Source of the DNA: Bog-159 sp963756605
Lineage (GTDB): Bacteria > Acidobacteriota > Terriglobia > Bryobacterales > Bryobacteraceae
Direction of reading: 5' to 3'
NCBI GenBank assembly: GCA_963756605.1
Contig: CAVWOT010000022.1
Coordinates: 124,001 to 188,000, forward strand
Length of the DNA stretch: 64,000 bases
A program made the position numbers and the translations under genes. The notes under the pieces are model-generated. The model did no database searches, was not told where the DNA came from, and worked only from the letters and a program-made list of their open reading frames with translations. Positions 17,916 through 26,673 of this stretch are shown piece by piece; position 1 is the first letter of the stretch; the number at the start of each line of letters is the position of its first letter.

Positions 17916-18370
17916 TTTTGTTCCGCCGGGCGCCGGCGGAACTGAACCGCCGCAGTCTGGAACGCTTCGCTGGGATGCTGCGCGGCGAAGTCGCCAAAGG
18001 CGCCGGCTTTACGTGTCTCATCACCGGCGATCGCGAACTGCGGCGCTTGAATCGCGACTTTCTGGGGAAAGATTATGCCACCGATGTCCTCTCCTTCCCG
18101 TCGCCAGGGCCGTTGGTTCCATACTCCATCCGGCAGCTGGGTGAAATCGCGATCTCCGTCGCCCGCGCCCGCGCGCAGGCCTCCGTCTTCGGCCACTCAC
18201 TCGAAAGCGAGATCCGCATCCTGATGTTGCACGGCGTGCTGCATCTGTTGGGCATGGATCACGAAACCGACCGCGGCCAGATGCGGCGCGCCGAAACCCG
18301 CTGGCGCCGGCAACTGCGCCTGCCTGCCGGACTGACGGAAAGGGGGGCGGGCTGCAGCCTACGCGCATGA
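17891..18370 (+). CDS. ybeY: Endoribonuclease YbeY
   Basis: Metal-dependent endoribonuclease needed for 16S rRNA 3'-end processing and ribosome quality control. The 159-residue product has the zinc motif HGVLHLLGMDHETD (H-x3-H-x5-H) and the upstream DYATDVLSFP segment. The last ten or so residues (LTERGAGCSLRA) come from a GC-rich stretch and look unlike the family's usual tail. The stop overlaps the next gene by 4 bases (ATGA). Confidence 0.95.
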   Translation: MSASDDHIVLFRRAPAELNRRSLERFAGMLRGEVAKGAGFTCLITGDRELRRLNRDFLGKDYATDVLSFPSPGPLVPYSIRQLGEIAISVARARAQASVFGHSLESEIRILMLHGVLHLLGMDHETDRGQMRRAETRWRRQLRLPAGLTERGAGCSLRA

Positions 18371-19626
18371 CACTAGCGCTCGTCGTCCTGATCGGCGTCT
18401 TTTCGCTTCTGCTTGGTCTGGTGAGTTTCGTACAGTTGCTCTACCTGGAAAGCCTGCGCCTGCGCACGCGCGATTTCCCCGCTCTCAAATTCTTCAAGGA
18501 AAACCTTGAAGACAAGATCGGCTTCGCAGCCGAAGACGGCGCCGGCGTTTTCACCCTGGTCAAACATACTACTATTCTGCTGACGACGATTCTTTACTTC
18601 CTGATGTTCGCCGACGGCCAGGCCTGGACCTGGCCGGAGGTGTTGGAGACCGCCGCCGCCTCGTGGCTGACCATGATCGTGACGGCCTACGTGCTTCCGC
18701 AATTGCTTTACCGGCGCACCTCCGCGCAATGGCTGACTCCGCTGGCGCGCCTGGTACGCTACGTGGGCTTGATCGCCAAACCATGCGTGGCGGTGCTCAG
18801 CTTCTTTCAATCGCTGGTGGAACTCACCGATGAGAGCAATGGCACTGAAGAACCGCCCACCCAGGCCGAGAACATCGAGGCGCTCATTTCCGCCGGCGCC
18901 GAGGAAGGGCTGATTGAAGAAGAGGACCGCAAGCTGATTCAGTCCGTCGTGGAGTTCGGCGATAAAGTGGTACGCGAGGTGATGACGCCGCGTCCCAATG
19001 TGGTGGCCATCTCGGCCAGCGCCACGCTCGACGAACTGCGCCAACTGGTCATCAACGAACAGTATTCGCGCATCCCGGTCTACGAGGGTACCATCGATCA
19101 GATTATCGGCTTCGTGCATGTGCGCGACATGTTCGAACTCGACGAGGACGAGCGCGCCAGCCGCACGGTCCGCGAGTTGATCCGCCCCATCCGCTTCGTG
19201 CCCGAAACCAAGCCCGTCAACGATCTGATGCGCGAAATGCAGCAGGACAACACGCACATGGTCATTGTGGTGGATGAGTACGGCAACACCGCGGGCCTGG
19301 CCAGCATGGAAGATCTGGTGGAGGTGATCCTGGGCGAGATTCGCGATGAGCACGAGCCCGATTCTGACGTGCAGGAGGACGGGCAGGGCGGTTACATCGT
19401 CTCCGGCAGCTTCGACGTGGCGCGCCTCGGCGATCTGCTGGAATTCCACCCGGAGGAAGAGATCGAATCCACTACGGTGGGCGGGTTGGTGACTGAGTGG
19501 CTCGGGCGCGTGCCGCAATCGGGCGAATCGGTGGAGCGTGACGGCATTCACATCGATGTGCTGGCCAGCGACGAGTTGCGCGTTGCGCAGGTGCGCGTGC
19601 GGCGGGCCCAGCCGGTGACACCATAA
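18367..19626 (+). CDS. CorC/HlyC-type transporter-associated protein (CNNM-like with CBS pair)
   Basis: A 419-residue membrane protein. The N-terminal DUF21-like part has about four helices (residues 1-140). It is followed by EEGLIEEEDRKLIQSVVEFGD, a CBS pair starting at VREVMTPRPNVVAI and including QYSRIPVYEG and HMVIVVDEYGNTAGL, and a C-terminal CorC_HlyC domain. Family members act in Mg2+/Co2+ efflux. It is coupled to ybeY upstream, and its position before era is standard. Confidence 0.92.
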   Translation: MTLALVVLIGVFSLLLGLVSFVQLLYLESLRLRTRDFPALKFFKENLEDKIGFAAEDGAGVFTLVKHTTILLTTILYFLMFADGQAWTWPEVLETAAASWLTMIVTAYVLPQLLYRRTSAQWLTPLARLVRYVGLIAKPCVAVLSFFQSLVELTDESNGTEEPPTQAENIEALISAGAEEGLIEEEDRKLIQSVVEFGDKVVREVMTPRPNVVAISASATLDELRQLVINEQYSRIPVYEGTIDQIIGFVHVRDMFELDEDERASRTVRELIRPIRFVPETKPVNDLMREMQQDNTHMVIVVDEYGNTAGLASMEDLVEVILGEIRDEHEPDSDVQEDGQGGYIVSGSFDVARLGDLLEFHPEEEIESTTVGGLVTEWLGRVPQSGESVERDGIHIDVLASDELRVAQVRVRRAQPVTP

Positions 19627-19627
19627 T

Positions 19628-19665
19628 GGAGGGCAGGCTTTAGCCGGCGCGGAGCTTTGGCTCCG
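19628..19665. repeat. GCGGGGCTGAAGCC-type palindromic repeat, reverse orientation
   Basis: GGAGGGCAGGCTTTAGCC and GCGGAGCTTTGGCTCCGC, the inverse complement of the units at 11519 and 14381. It lies in the 62-base gap between corC and era. Confidence 0.7.
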
Positions 19666-19688
19666 CAATACTAAATAGCCAAAACCAA

Positions 19689-20594
19689 ATGAAATCTGGC
19701 TTCGTATCCATTCTGGGCCGCCCCAACGCCGGCAAATCGACGCTGTTGAACCAGCTCATCGGCGCCAAAATCGCCATCGTCGCCAACAAACCGCAGACCA
19801 CCCGCACCTCCATACAGGGCGTGCTTACCCTCCCCGACGCGCAAATCGTCTTTCTCGACACGCCCGGCATCCACAAAGCCGATTCGCTCATCGGGAAGCG
19901 TATGATGGCCACGGTGCGGGCCGCGCTCGATCAGCGCGATCTGCTGCTGCTGGTGGTGGATGTCTCGCGCAAGTTCGGCATTGACGACCGCCAGGCGGTG
20001 GACCTCATTCGCAAAGCCGACACGCCTGCCCTGCTGGTGCTCAACAAGACCGACCTGCTGCACAAAGACAAAGGCACCCTGCTGCCGCTGATTGAGCAAT
20101 ACCGCGCGCTCAATGAATTCGCGGATTACATCCCGCTCTCGGCGCGCTCCGGCGAAGGTCTGCCAGAATTGCGCCAGGCGATCGTGGCGCGCCTGCCCGA
20201 TGGCCCAGCCTATTTTCCGCCGGATTTCATCACCGATCAGCCCGACCGTTTTCTAGCCGCCGAACTGATCCGCGAGAAAATCCTGGATGTCACGCGGGAG
20301 GAGGTGCCGCACTCCGTGGCCGTCGCCGTGGATGCCTGGGAAGACACGCCGGACCTGATTCGCATTTACGCCACCACTTATGTGGAGCGCGCCGGCCAGA
20401 AAGGCATCATCATTGGCGCGGGCGGCGCCATGCTGAAGCAGATCGGCACGCGCGCGAGACAGGAAATGGAACGGCTCTTCGGCCGCCACGTGTATTTGAG
20501 CCTGCACGTCAAAGTAAAGGCAAACTGGCGCGAGCACCCCGGCTTCCTGGCCGGCCTCGACTGGCGTACAATGGCCGGAGCGGATGAAAATTAA
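19689..20594 (+). CDS. era: GTPase Era
   Basis: Ribosome-assembly GTPase binding near the 3' end of 16S rRNA. The 301-residue product has G1 GRPNAGKSTLLN, switch I KPQTTRTSIQG, G3 DTPGIHK, G4 NKTD and G5 SARSGEGLPEL. The C-terminal KH domain includes GAGGAMLKQIGTRARQEME and ends with the VKVKANWREHPGFL motif. It overlaps the following BON gene by 11 bases. Confidence 0.97.
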   Translation: MKSGFVSILGRPNAGKSTLLNQLIGAKIAIVANKPQTTRTSIQGVLTLPDAQIVFLDTPGIHKADSLIGKRMMATVRAALDQRDLLLLVVDVSRKFGIDDRQAVDLIRKADTPALLVLNKTDLLHKDKGTLLPLIEQYRALNEFADYIPLSARSGEGLPELRQAIVARLPDGPAYFPPDFITDQPDRFLAAELIREKILDVTREEVPHSVAVAVDAWEDTPDLIRIYATTYVERAGQKGIIIGAGGAMLKQIGTRARQEMERLFGRHVYLSLHVKVKANWREHPGFLAGLDWRTMAGADEN

Positions 20595-20886
20595 AACGTT
20601 GATTTCCTTGCTGGTGATTTTCGCCCTGGCGCTGGCTGCATGGGCGGCGGAAAAACAAGTTTCCGACGACCAAATTCACGATATGGTCATGCGCAAGCTG
20701 GCCGACGACACGGTGGTCAAGGGCGGCGCGCTGGACATCGAAGTTAAGGACGGCGTTGTTACTTTGAAGGGCAAAGTGGAGTTAGAGCAGCAAAAGACCA
20801 AGGCTGAGAAACTGGCTCGCAAAGTTTCCGGCGTTAAGCAGGTCGATAACCAAATCGTCGTGGTAGGCAAAGGCAATCCCCGATGA
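20584..20886 (+). CDS. Exported BON-domain protein
   Basis: A 100-residue protein with a clear signal peptide (MKIKTLISLLVIFALALAAWA). A single BON domain follows (DQIHDMVMRKLADDTVVKGG..., KDGVVTLKGKVE, VSGVKQVDNQIVV). BON domains bind membranes or phospholipids in periplasmic stress proteins such as OsmY. It overlaps era at the front and the next gene at the back (ATGA), so it is translated within the era transcript. Confidence 0.9.
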   Translation: MKIKTLISLLVIFALALAAWAAEKQVSDDQIHDMVMRKLADDTVVKGGALDIEVKDGVVTLKGKVELEQQKTKAEKLARKVSGVKQVDNQIVVVGKGNPR

Positions 20887-21818
20887 CCGTGTGGCGCAGG
20901 CTCAAAGCCTGCGGCGGTCTCCCATGCCGCCACGCAGCGATCCTGTCAGCAGTCGCGCTGCTCGCACAATCCCTGGCCGCCCAAGATCCCCCCGAAACGC
21001 CAGCAGATCCCGCGGGGCTAGTAGAACGCGTCGCTCACGGCTTCCGCTTCACCCAGGGCCCGGCGTGGTCCCGCGATGGCCACTTACTCTTCAGCGACAT
21101 CCCCAGCGGCAAAATCATGAAATATAGCCCGGGCGGAGCCGCGGAGGTGTATCGCGAAGCTTCTAACGGTGCTGCGGGTAACGCTTTCGATGCGCAGGGG
21201 CGGCTCTATACCTGTGAAACGCACGCCCGCCGCATCACGCGTACGGATAAGAAGGGCCGCCTCGAAGTACTCGCCGATAAGTACGATGGCAAGCGGTTCA
21301 ACGCTCCGGCCGATGTCGCGGTCAGCAAGCCGGGCAATGTGTACTTTACGGATCCGGCATTCGGCAACCAGCAGGATACGCGCGAGCTGGATTTTTACGG
21401 CGTTTACCACATCACGCCCAAAGGGCAGCTATCCGTCATAGCCAAGCCCGCAGGGCGCCCCAATGGCATCACGCTGTCGCCGGACGGGCGCACTCTGTAC
21501 GTCGTGAATTCCGATGAGCGCAACGTGCGGGCCTATGACGTGGACCGCGACGGCGATGTTACCCATGAACGTGTGGCGATTTCCGGAATCGACGGCATTC
21601 CCGGCGGTATCCGTGCGGACGGAGACGGCAACCTCTACGTCGCGGCCAACGGCATCGCGGTCTACAGCCCGGAAGGCAAGCTTTTGCGGACCATCCTGGT
21701 AGCTGAGAAGCCTTCGAATTGCGCCTTCGGCGGCGCCGATTTCGAGACGTTATACATCACCGCCCGCACATCGCTGTATTGTATTCGCCTCAAGGGCGAT
21801 CCCGACGCCTTGCATTAA
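20883..21818 (+). CDS. Exported SMP-30/gluconolactonase-like beta-propeller protein
   Basis: A 311-residue protein of the SMP-30/gluconolactonase family, a six-bladed propeller hydrolysing sugar lactones with a divalent metal. Visible landmarks are LVERVAHGFRFTQGPAWSRDG, FNAPADVAVSKPGNVYFTDPAFG, GRPNGITLSPDGRTLYV and GIPGGIRADGDGNLYV. The signal peptide hydrophobic core (HAAILSAVALLAQSLAAQ) is normal. The residues before it (VWRRLKACGGLPCR) are encoded by a GTGGCGCAG-type palindrome, so the n-region derives from an inserted repeat. It overlaps the BON gene by 4 bases and abuts the NUDIX gene. Confidence 0.88.
   Translation: MTVWRRLKACGGLPCRHAAILSAVALLAQSLAAQDPPETPADPAGLVERVAHGFRFTQGPAWSRDGHLLFSDIPSGKIMKYSPGGAAEVYREASNGAAGNAFDAQGRLYTCETHARRITRTDKKGRLEVLADKYDGKRFNAPADVAVSKPGNVYFTDPAFGNQQDTRELDFYGVYHITPKGQLSVIAKPAGRPNGITLSPDGRTLYVVNSDERNVRAYDVDRDGDVTHERVAISGIDGIPGGIRADGDGNLYVAANGIAVYSPEGKLLRTILVAEKPSNCAFGGADFETLYITARTSLYCIRLKGDPDALH
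20891..20933. repeat. GTGGCGCAG-type palindrome inside the SMP-30 coding sequence
   Basis: GTGGCGCAGGCTCAAAGCCTGC is followed by GGCGG..CCGCCAC. Its hairpin logic matches the repeat at 43431-43520. It encodes the start of the SMP-30 protein just after the ATG. Confidence 0.65.
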
Positions 21819-22256
21819 ATGCCCGATAACCGCCGCTATCCCAAGCGACCCGTCCTCGGCGTAGGGGCTCTCATATTCCATCGCAACAAGATCCTCCTCG
21901 TCGAGCGCGGTAAAGAACCGCTAAAAGGATACTGGTCACTTCCCGGCGGTGCGCTCGAAACCGGCGAGACGCTGGAGCAAGGCGTCATCCGTGAAGTGCG
22001 CGAAGAGACCGGCGTGGAAGTGAAGCCGCTGCGGGTGCTCGAGATCTTCGAGCGCATCATGCGCGACCCGCAAGGCGCGCCCGAATATCATTACGTTTTG
22101 ATCGACTACGTGTGCCGTGTCACAGGCGGTTCCCTGCGCGCCGCCGACGACGCCAGCCGCGCCGCATGGGTCGCGCAGCACGAGTTGTCTGCTTACCGAA
22201 TTACGGCCGGCACGCTTCCCGTAATCGAGAAAGGCTTTCGCGAGCGGCGGCGGTAA
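21819..22256 (+). CDS. NUDIX hydrolase
   Basis: A 145-residue pyrophosphohydrolase of the MutT/ADP-ribose type. It starts with GVGALIFHRNKILLVERG. The complete Nudix box is GALETGETLEQGVIREVREETGVEV, read as G-x5-E-x7-REUxEExGU, which provides the Mg2+-binding glutamates. The substrate cannot be told from sequence. The ATG directly follows the stop of the SMP-30 gene. Similar genes often sit next to era-type housekeeping operons. Confidence 0.92.
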   Translation: MPDNRRYPKRPVLGVGALIFHRNKILLVERGKEPLKGYWSLPGGALETGETLEQGVIREVREETGVEVKPLRVLEIFERIMRDPQGAPEYHYVLIDYVCRVTGGSLRAADDASRAAWVAQHELSAYRITAGTLPVIEKGFRERRR

Positions 22257-22410
22257 TCTGTAACGAGACGTCGCCGATTCACTGCTTCTTTGCGGGGCCG
22301 CGGTTCAGCAATTCGGATGAAGATGTCCCCATCCCCGCCGGAATTTCGCTATATAAGCTGTGGGCTCTACCCCGGGATGGAGCGCGCATTGAGCAGGCGC
22401 AAGGAGGTGA

Positions 22411-24329
22411 AAGACGCGCAAGACCACGGGATCGGCAGCCGGCTTACTCGCATTGCTGGCAGTGCTGTTGCACGTGCAACTCGCACCCACAGGCGAAACG
22501 GCTTCCGGGAGCGACAAGACACAGGCCGAAACGGGCGCGCCAAATAAAGAAAGAGCGCCCGATTCGGAGATCGACGGGCCGTGGATTGCTACTCGCGCCT
22601 ATTTTCACGCGGAAGGTGACGGCAATCTTGCCGCTAGCGCGGTGGCAAACCACATCCAGCAGGTATCGCCTCGGGCCTGCGATAAGATCTCGGCGAGCGA
22701 CGTCGCAGGGTTCCTTGGAATCCCCAAGAAACGACCGCACCAAATGTGGAGCGTGATCGCCACCGTGCCCGATCCTCTGCATACACGCATGACCCTGACG
22801 CTCGACACGCAGATCGAAGCAATCGAACGCTCCCTTCAGGCTGCAGGGTGGGACTTCGCCAACCAGTGGCTGCCGTGGAACGATCATTTCGACGGCGGAG
22901 AGAAAGACATCGGGCAAAGGCGCTACCAGAGACGATTGCAAGCTCTTGGCGAGGCCATGCCGGGGATCCTGATCTTCCGTTCGCGCCCGCAGGACGGAGC
23001 CTTCCCGAACGCCGTTTTGTTCGTACTGCTAGTATCTGAAACGGCCACTTCGGGTATCGCTTGGCGACCGTTCGTGTCGGCACTGAATTTGGCTGCCGTA
23101 CTCGCCTCATGCGGCAACCGAATCGGCCTGTTGGCGCCGTCCTTTTCCGGGTCCTTTCCGTCCCTGGCTTCTCTGGTAAATGACTGGAAGAAGGCGCGCC
23201 CAGACGCTCCGTTGGCCAAAACCGTTTACAGCGGGTCGGCCTCGGGTCTTGATTACGCGGACGCCTTCAAGACAGCGACTGGGTTCGGTTTCCACAGTGG
23301 CATTGTGGACACGCAGGACGCCTACCTGAAAGTTTTCTGTAAGATGCTGCTTCGCGATTATGACATCGCCCCGCGGAAGGCTGCGTTGCTCAGAGAGGAT
23401 GAAACTGGGCTCTCAAATTCATTTATTCATTTGGGAATCAGCAGCCGGCATCGCCCGACGAATGCCAAGTGCGCCAATACGTTTTTCCCCGGGACATTTC
23501 CCATCTGCGAAACGCTTACCAGGAAGGTGGCGGCGCATCATCCGCCGATCCCTTCAACCCGTCGCGAAATCTCAATTTTTCGATAGGGGACCCAAACAGC
23601 GGAGAGGATAGCATTCCAACATACTCGGAAGTCCAGACCCCTCTGTCGCAGGATGCCGTTGTAGACGCGATTGCCCAGGAACTCACAGCAACGGAAACCC
23701 GCATTGTTTTCATCGCGGCGAGCAACCCGCTGGATATCATGTTTCTAATGCGGGCCATCCGGCAAGTCGCGCCCGACATACGCATTGTCACGGACAACCC
23801 ACAGATTTTGATGGTACCGGGAGCGTCACGGGACCCGTTATCAGGTACGGTGGTGCTCTCGACTTATCCCATGTTCCCGGAAGGGGAGAAATCGCTGGAC
23901 TCTTCGCAATCGGCGGAGCGCCTCTCGCAATCGGCGGAGCGCCTCGTCTTCGCCGACCCGGCGGCACAGGGCAGTTACAACGTGACCCAACTGCTGCTGT
24001 GCGATATGGGCGCATCATGCACGTACAGGCTGCGGGGGTACTCTCAATTTAAGGGCGGCGCGGCATATCCGGGAGTCTGGGCGCTGTCACTGACACGTTC
24101 CGGTTTTCTGCCCCTTGCCTACTACGGCAGCACGTGGCACGCGACCTGCGGGCCAGAGCACATCTGTGGTACCAGCGAAGACTGCGGCTGGCTGCGGGCG
24201 GCCATGGGCGCCCATCAAGAACTTCCACCGTTCCCAGGGACTGTCGTTGCTCCCTTCAGCTGGCGCATCACGACGTTCTGCGCCAGCTTCGCGGCCCTGC
24301 TTGGATCCCTGTTGGTTCGTTTGCTGTAA
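22411..24329 (+). pseudogene. Frameshifted exported protein of unknown function, possibly periplasmic-binding-like
   Basis: Two overlapping frames make one protein of about 640 residues. The first frame runs from a signal-like segment (KTRKTTGSAAG then LLALLAVLLH) to LLREDET at 23406. The continuation NWALKFIYSFGNQQ and then VFPRDISHLRNAY lies one frame back, up to 24329. A single lost base at about 23406 explains this. The beginning is also damaged: KTRK has no start codon in frame and a TGA precedes it, while GTG 22407 with one A fewer would fit. TTG 22453 or GTG 22462 are the only in-frame starts. Alternating alpha/beta segments and LFVLLVSETATSG, RIGLLAPSFSGSFPSL suggest a type-1 periplasmic-binding fold. 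A C-terminal helix follows. Not recognised further. Confidence 0.65.
23904..23945 (+). repeat. Perfect 21-bp tandem duplication
   Basis: TCGCAATCGGCGGAGCGCCTC occurs twice in direct succession, coding SQSAERL twice within the frameshifted exported protein. It keeps the frame. Confidence 0.9.
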
Positions 24330-24330
24330 T

Positions 24331-26138
24331 GTGTCGCCGATCGCTTCGAAGCCCTATTGGTTAGCCATCACCGAGGGATTCGGGCCGCGGCTCTTCGCCG
24401 TGGCCGTCGCCGCTCTTTCGTTGTTCGTGGTGCAATGGCTACTCATTTGTCCAGCACTTTTTCCGCCGGGCCAGATCGTCCACGATTCGGCTTTCCCGTT
24501 TGGTGGGATGGTCCTCACACTTGTCCTGGGTATGGGCCTGCTTGCACCGTTGGCCGGCATTGCTTGCGTCCTCCTCCTGCAAGTGCTCCGCCGCCGCAAC
24601 CGCTTGCCCGGGCAGGGCCATCCCGCAGCAGCTCGCGGGGCGCTGTTTATTCGGTCATTATTGTCGGTCTTTTCGCTGGGGTGCTAATTTCGTGGGCAGT
24701 CCTATGCTACCCGGTCATTGCGATTGGCCTTTTTATCATTGGGCCGCTGAATTCCTGGGCTCTGTCCTACCAAGCCACTGCTAACTCGAGTGCGTTCTTT
24801 CTACGCTTCCGCGCGCTCGACCTCTACTCCGGCTCGTCGCCAGCCATGCCGCTGATGATCTTGGCGATCGCGTTCTTCCTCGTCGCCATGTCCTACCTCA
24901 AGCGCTATAGCGCTGGCGGGCCGAACCAGCCGCGGTTCAGCTTCGGGCCCAACCCCGAACTTCCTGGCGCCGCTGTCGAATTTCGGAGCAAGTTGGACAG
25001 GGCGATGGAAGACATTGAGGGATGCGTGCTGGCGCCATCACGACTCGGATCACGAGATGTATTCCTGCGGACGGGAACCGGCGTCGTTGTGCTAGTCATC
25101 TGCTGGGTCATCCTGTCGAGGCACGCGGCAGCGTTTGAGCGCAACCCTTACAATCTGGCCGGCGGTGTCATGCTCAGTTTCGTCCTTTTCTGGCTGGCCA
25201 TCGGCTGTTACGATTTGAACATGTTGTGGAGACGCTTGCACACCTTGCTGGACTTGTTAGAGCTTCTTCGCCTGCAAGACGCACTGAAGCGAGTCTCCCG
25301 AGATTGGCCAAGACGTCCCGTGTGGGCCTTCCGGCAATCAGTGTCGAAAAATTTCTTGAACCGGCAAATGATTTACGCATTGCATGGCCGTGTGGTAAGC
25401 CCGAAGCCGATGGAGGAGCCGGCGAAGGCCGTGGACACCGGGTCTTCTCGTGAGGACCCTGGGTCTGCTCCCACAACGCGCGGCAGCACCATCATCCGCT
25501 CTGAGAAGGACCTGGAGGAGCTTGTCGGTGTGCTCCCAAGCACAGTAGGATCCGCGCCCGTCCCTAGGTTCCTGGACGTGGTCCGAGGCATCTCTCCGCC
25601 CGGCGCGGCGCACGAGTTAGATCGCATTGGAACCTACGAGAAAACGAGCGCGGATATTGCCGCGCGAATCCTACAGTTGGACCTCCGGCCATTTTGGCGG
25701 ATCTCGCTTGAGCAAGAGGAGGAAAGCGGCTATCTCCGCTACTGCGCAGATTTCGTTGCGCTACAAAGCGGCCGTTACGTGGCGCATAATGTCGAACACG
25801 TGCGGCGGATGGCATACTGTATATCGCTGACCTTCCTCCTGCTGCTGTTGTTCTTCAACTCGTACTCCCCGGAAGGCCCGCAGATCATCGCGCGCTTTCT
25901 GGCGGTACTGTTCGTGATTATCAGCTATTTAGTAGTTCGGGTCCTTGCCGCCATGGAACGAAATCCGATCTTAAGTACAATCAGCCGCACCAAGCCCGGT
26001 GAGCTTAACTACGAATTCTGGATGCAACTTGTTGGCCTCGGCGGTTTACCACTGCTCGGTGTGCTCGCGCACCTCTTCCCATCGCTGTCGCAGTTCCTTT
26101 TCCGGTGGATTGCGCCGGGTGTCCATACCGTCCACTAA
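24331..26138 (+). pseudogene. Frameshifted multi-span membrane protein of unknown function
   Basis: Begins with GTG 24331, one base after the preceding stop. The first frame encodes KPYWLAITEGFGPRLFAVAV and two helices, then fails at about 24640 and stops at 24687. The next frame carries on with further helices (GAVYSVIIVGLFAGVLIS, PLMILAIAFFLVAMSYL, GVVVLVICWVIL, LSFVLFWLAIGCYDL), a cytosolic region of about 250 residues, and C-terminal helices around LTFLLLLLFFNSYS and FLAVLFVIISYLVVRVL. One lost base, perhaps in the GCGGGGCG run near 24635-24642, restores a protein of about 600 residues. The pair with the preceding exported gene looks like an operon. No family was recognised. Confidence 0.65.
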
Positions 26139-26176
26139 AGCACGCCAGCTGTGTCGGCGCGCAAATGGGCGTCGGC

Positions 26177-26629
26177 CTACTCGCGCCATCCCGAAGGCTT
26201 GACGCGGCGCAGACTCCATTCGGTATAGGGGTCCACTTTGTGCGGTCCTTCCAGGCGATAGCCCAACTCTTGCAGGCTGGAGGCTTCGCGGCGCAAATAG
26301 GTCTCATAAATCGCCGCCAGATCCTCATCCTTGGCGATAAACACCAGGATCTCCGGTTCGCGGGTCTCGGTGAATTCCTTGACTGCCTGAAACACGCCGT
26401 TGAAAATGCGGAACGCCGAAGTCACCATCTCGCGGCCGGTCATCTCAGCCCTCAACATATTGAAGGCCACGTGCCACGCGCCGCCCTGCTCGCGTTGCTC
26501 GAAATCTACTGCTACCGCCGCAGCCTTCACGTCGAACGTAGCGACGCCGTGCGTGGCGGACTTCAAATCCCACTTCACATCGACCTCGGAATGGAACGAC
26601 TCTGCAATCGACTCCGCGAATGTCGGCAT
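26177..26629 (-). CDS. Hypothetical protein, 150 residues
   Basis: Not recognised. A soluble alpha/beta protein without signal or membrane segments. It contains FNGVFQAVKEFTETREPEILVFIAKDED (a hydrophobic strand and a long helix), then YETYLRREASSLQELGYRLEG and WSLRRVKP at the end. The start at ATG 26629 is preceded by AGGAGAGG, so translation is well supported. It is divergent from mutS2 with a 44-base gap that must hold both promoters. A phage or mobile-element origin is conceivable but has no direct support. Confidence 0.75.
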   Translation of the reverse strand: MPTFAESIAESFHSEVDVKWDLKSATHGVATFDVKAAAVAVDFEQREQGGAWHVAFNMLRAEMTGREMVTSAFRIFNGVFQAVKEFTETREPEILVFIAKDEDLAAIYETYLRREASSLQELGYRLEGPHKVDPYTEWSLRRVKPSGWRE

Positions 26630-26673
26630 GGCTCCTCTCCTATTCTCGCGCAACAAGTCGGACAATAGAAAAG

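Noticed and set aside
18373..19668. Minus-strand open frame of 431 codons
   Set aside because: Mirror of the CorC-type gene, which has clear membrane and CBS motifs; the antisense product is histidine/glutamine-rich with no motif.
22112..22756. Plus-strand open frame of 214 codons
   Set aside because: Straddles the end of the NUDIX gene and the start of the frameshifted exported gene in a third frame, with arginine-rich nonsense composition.
23400..23410. Programmed -1 ribosomal frameshift
   Set aside because: No X-XXY-YYZ slippery heptamer or following strong stem is visible at GATGAAACTGGG, and the next gene carries a similar break; decay or sequence error is simpler.
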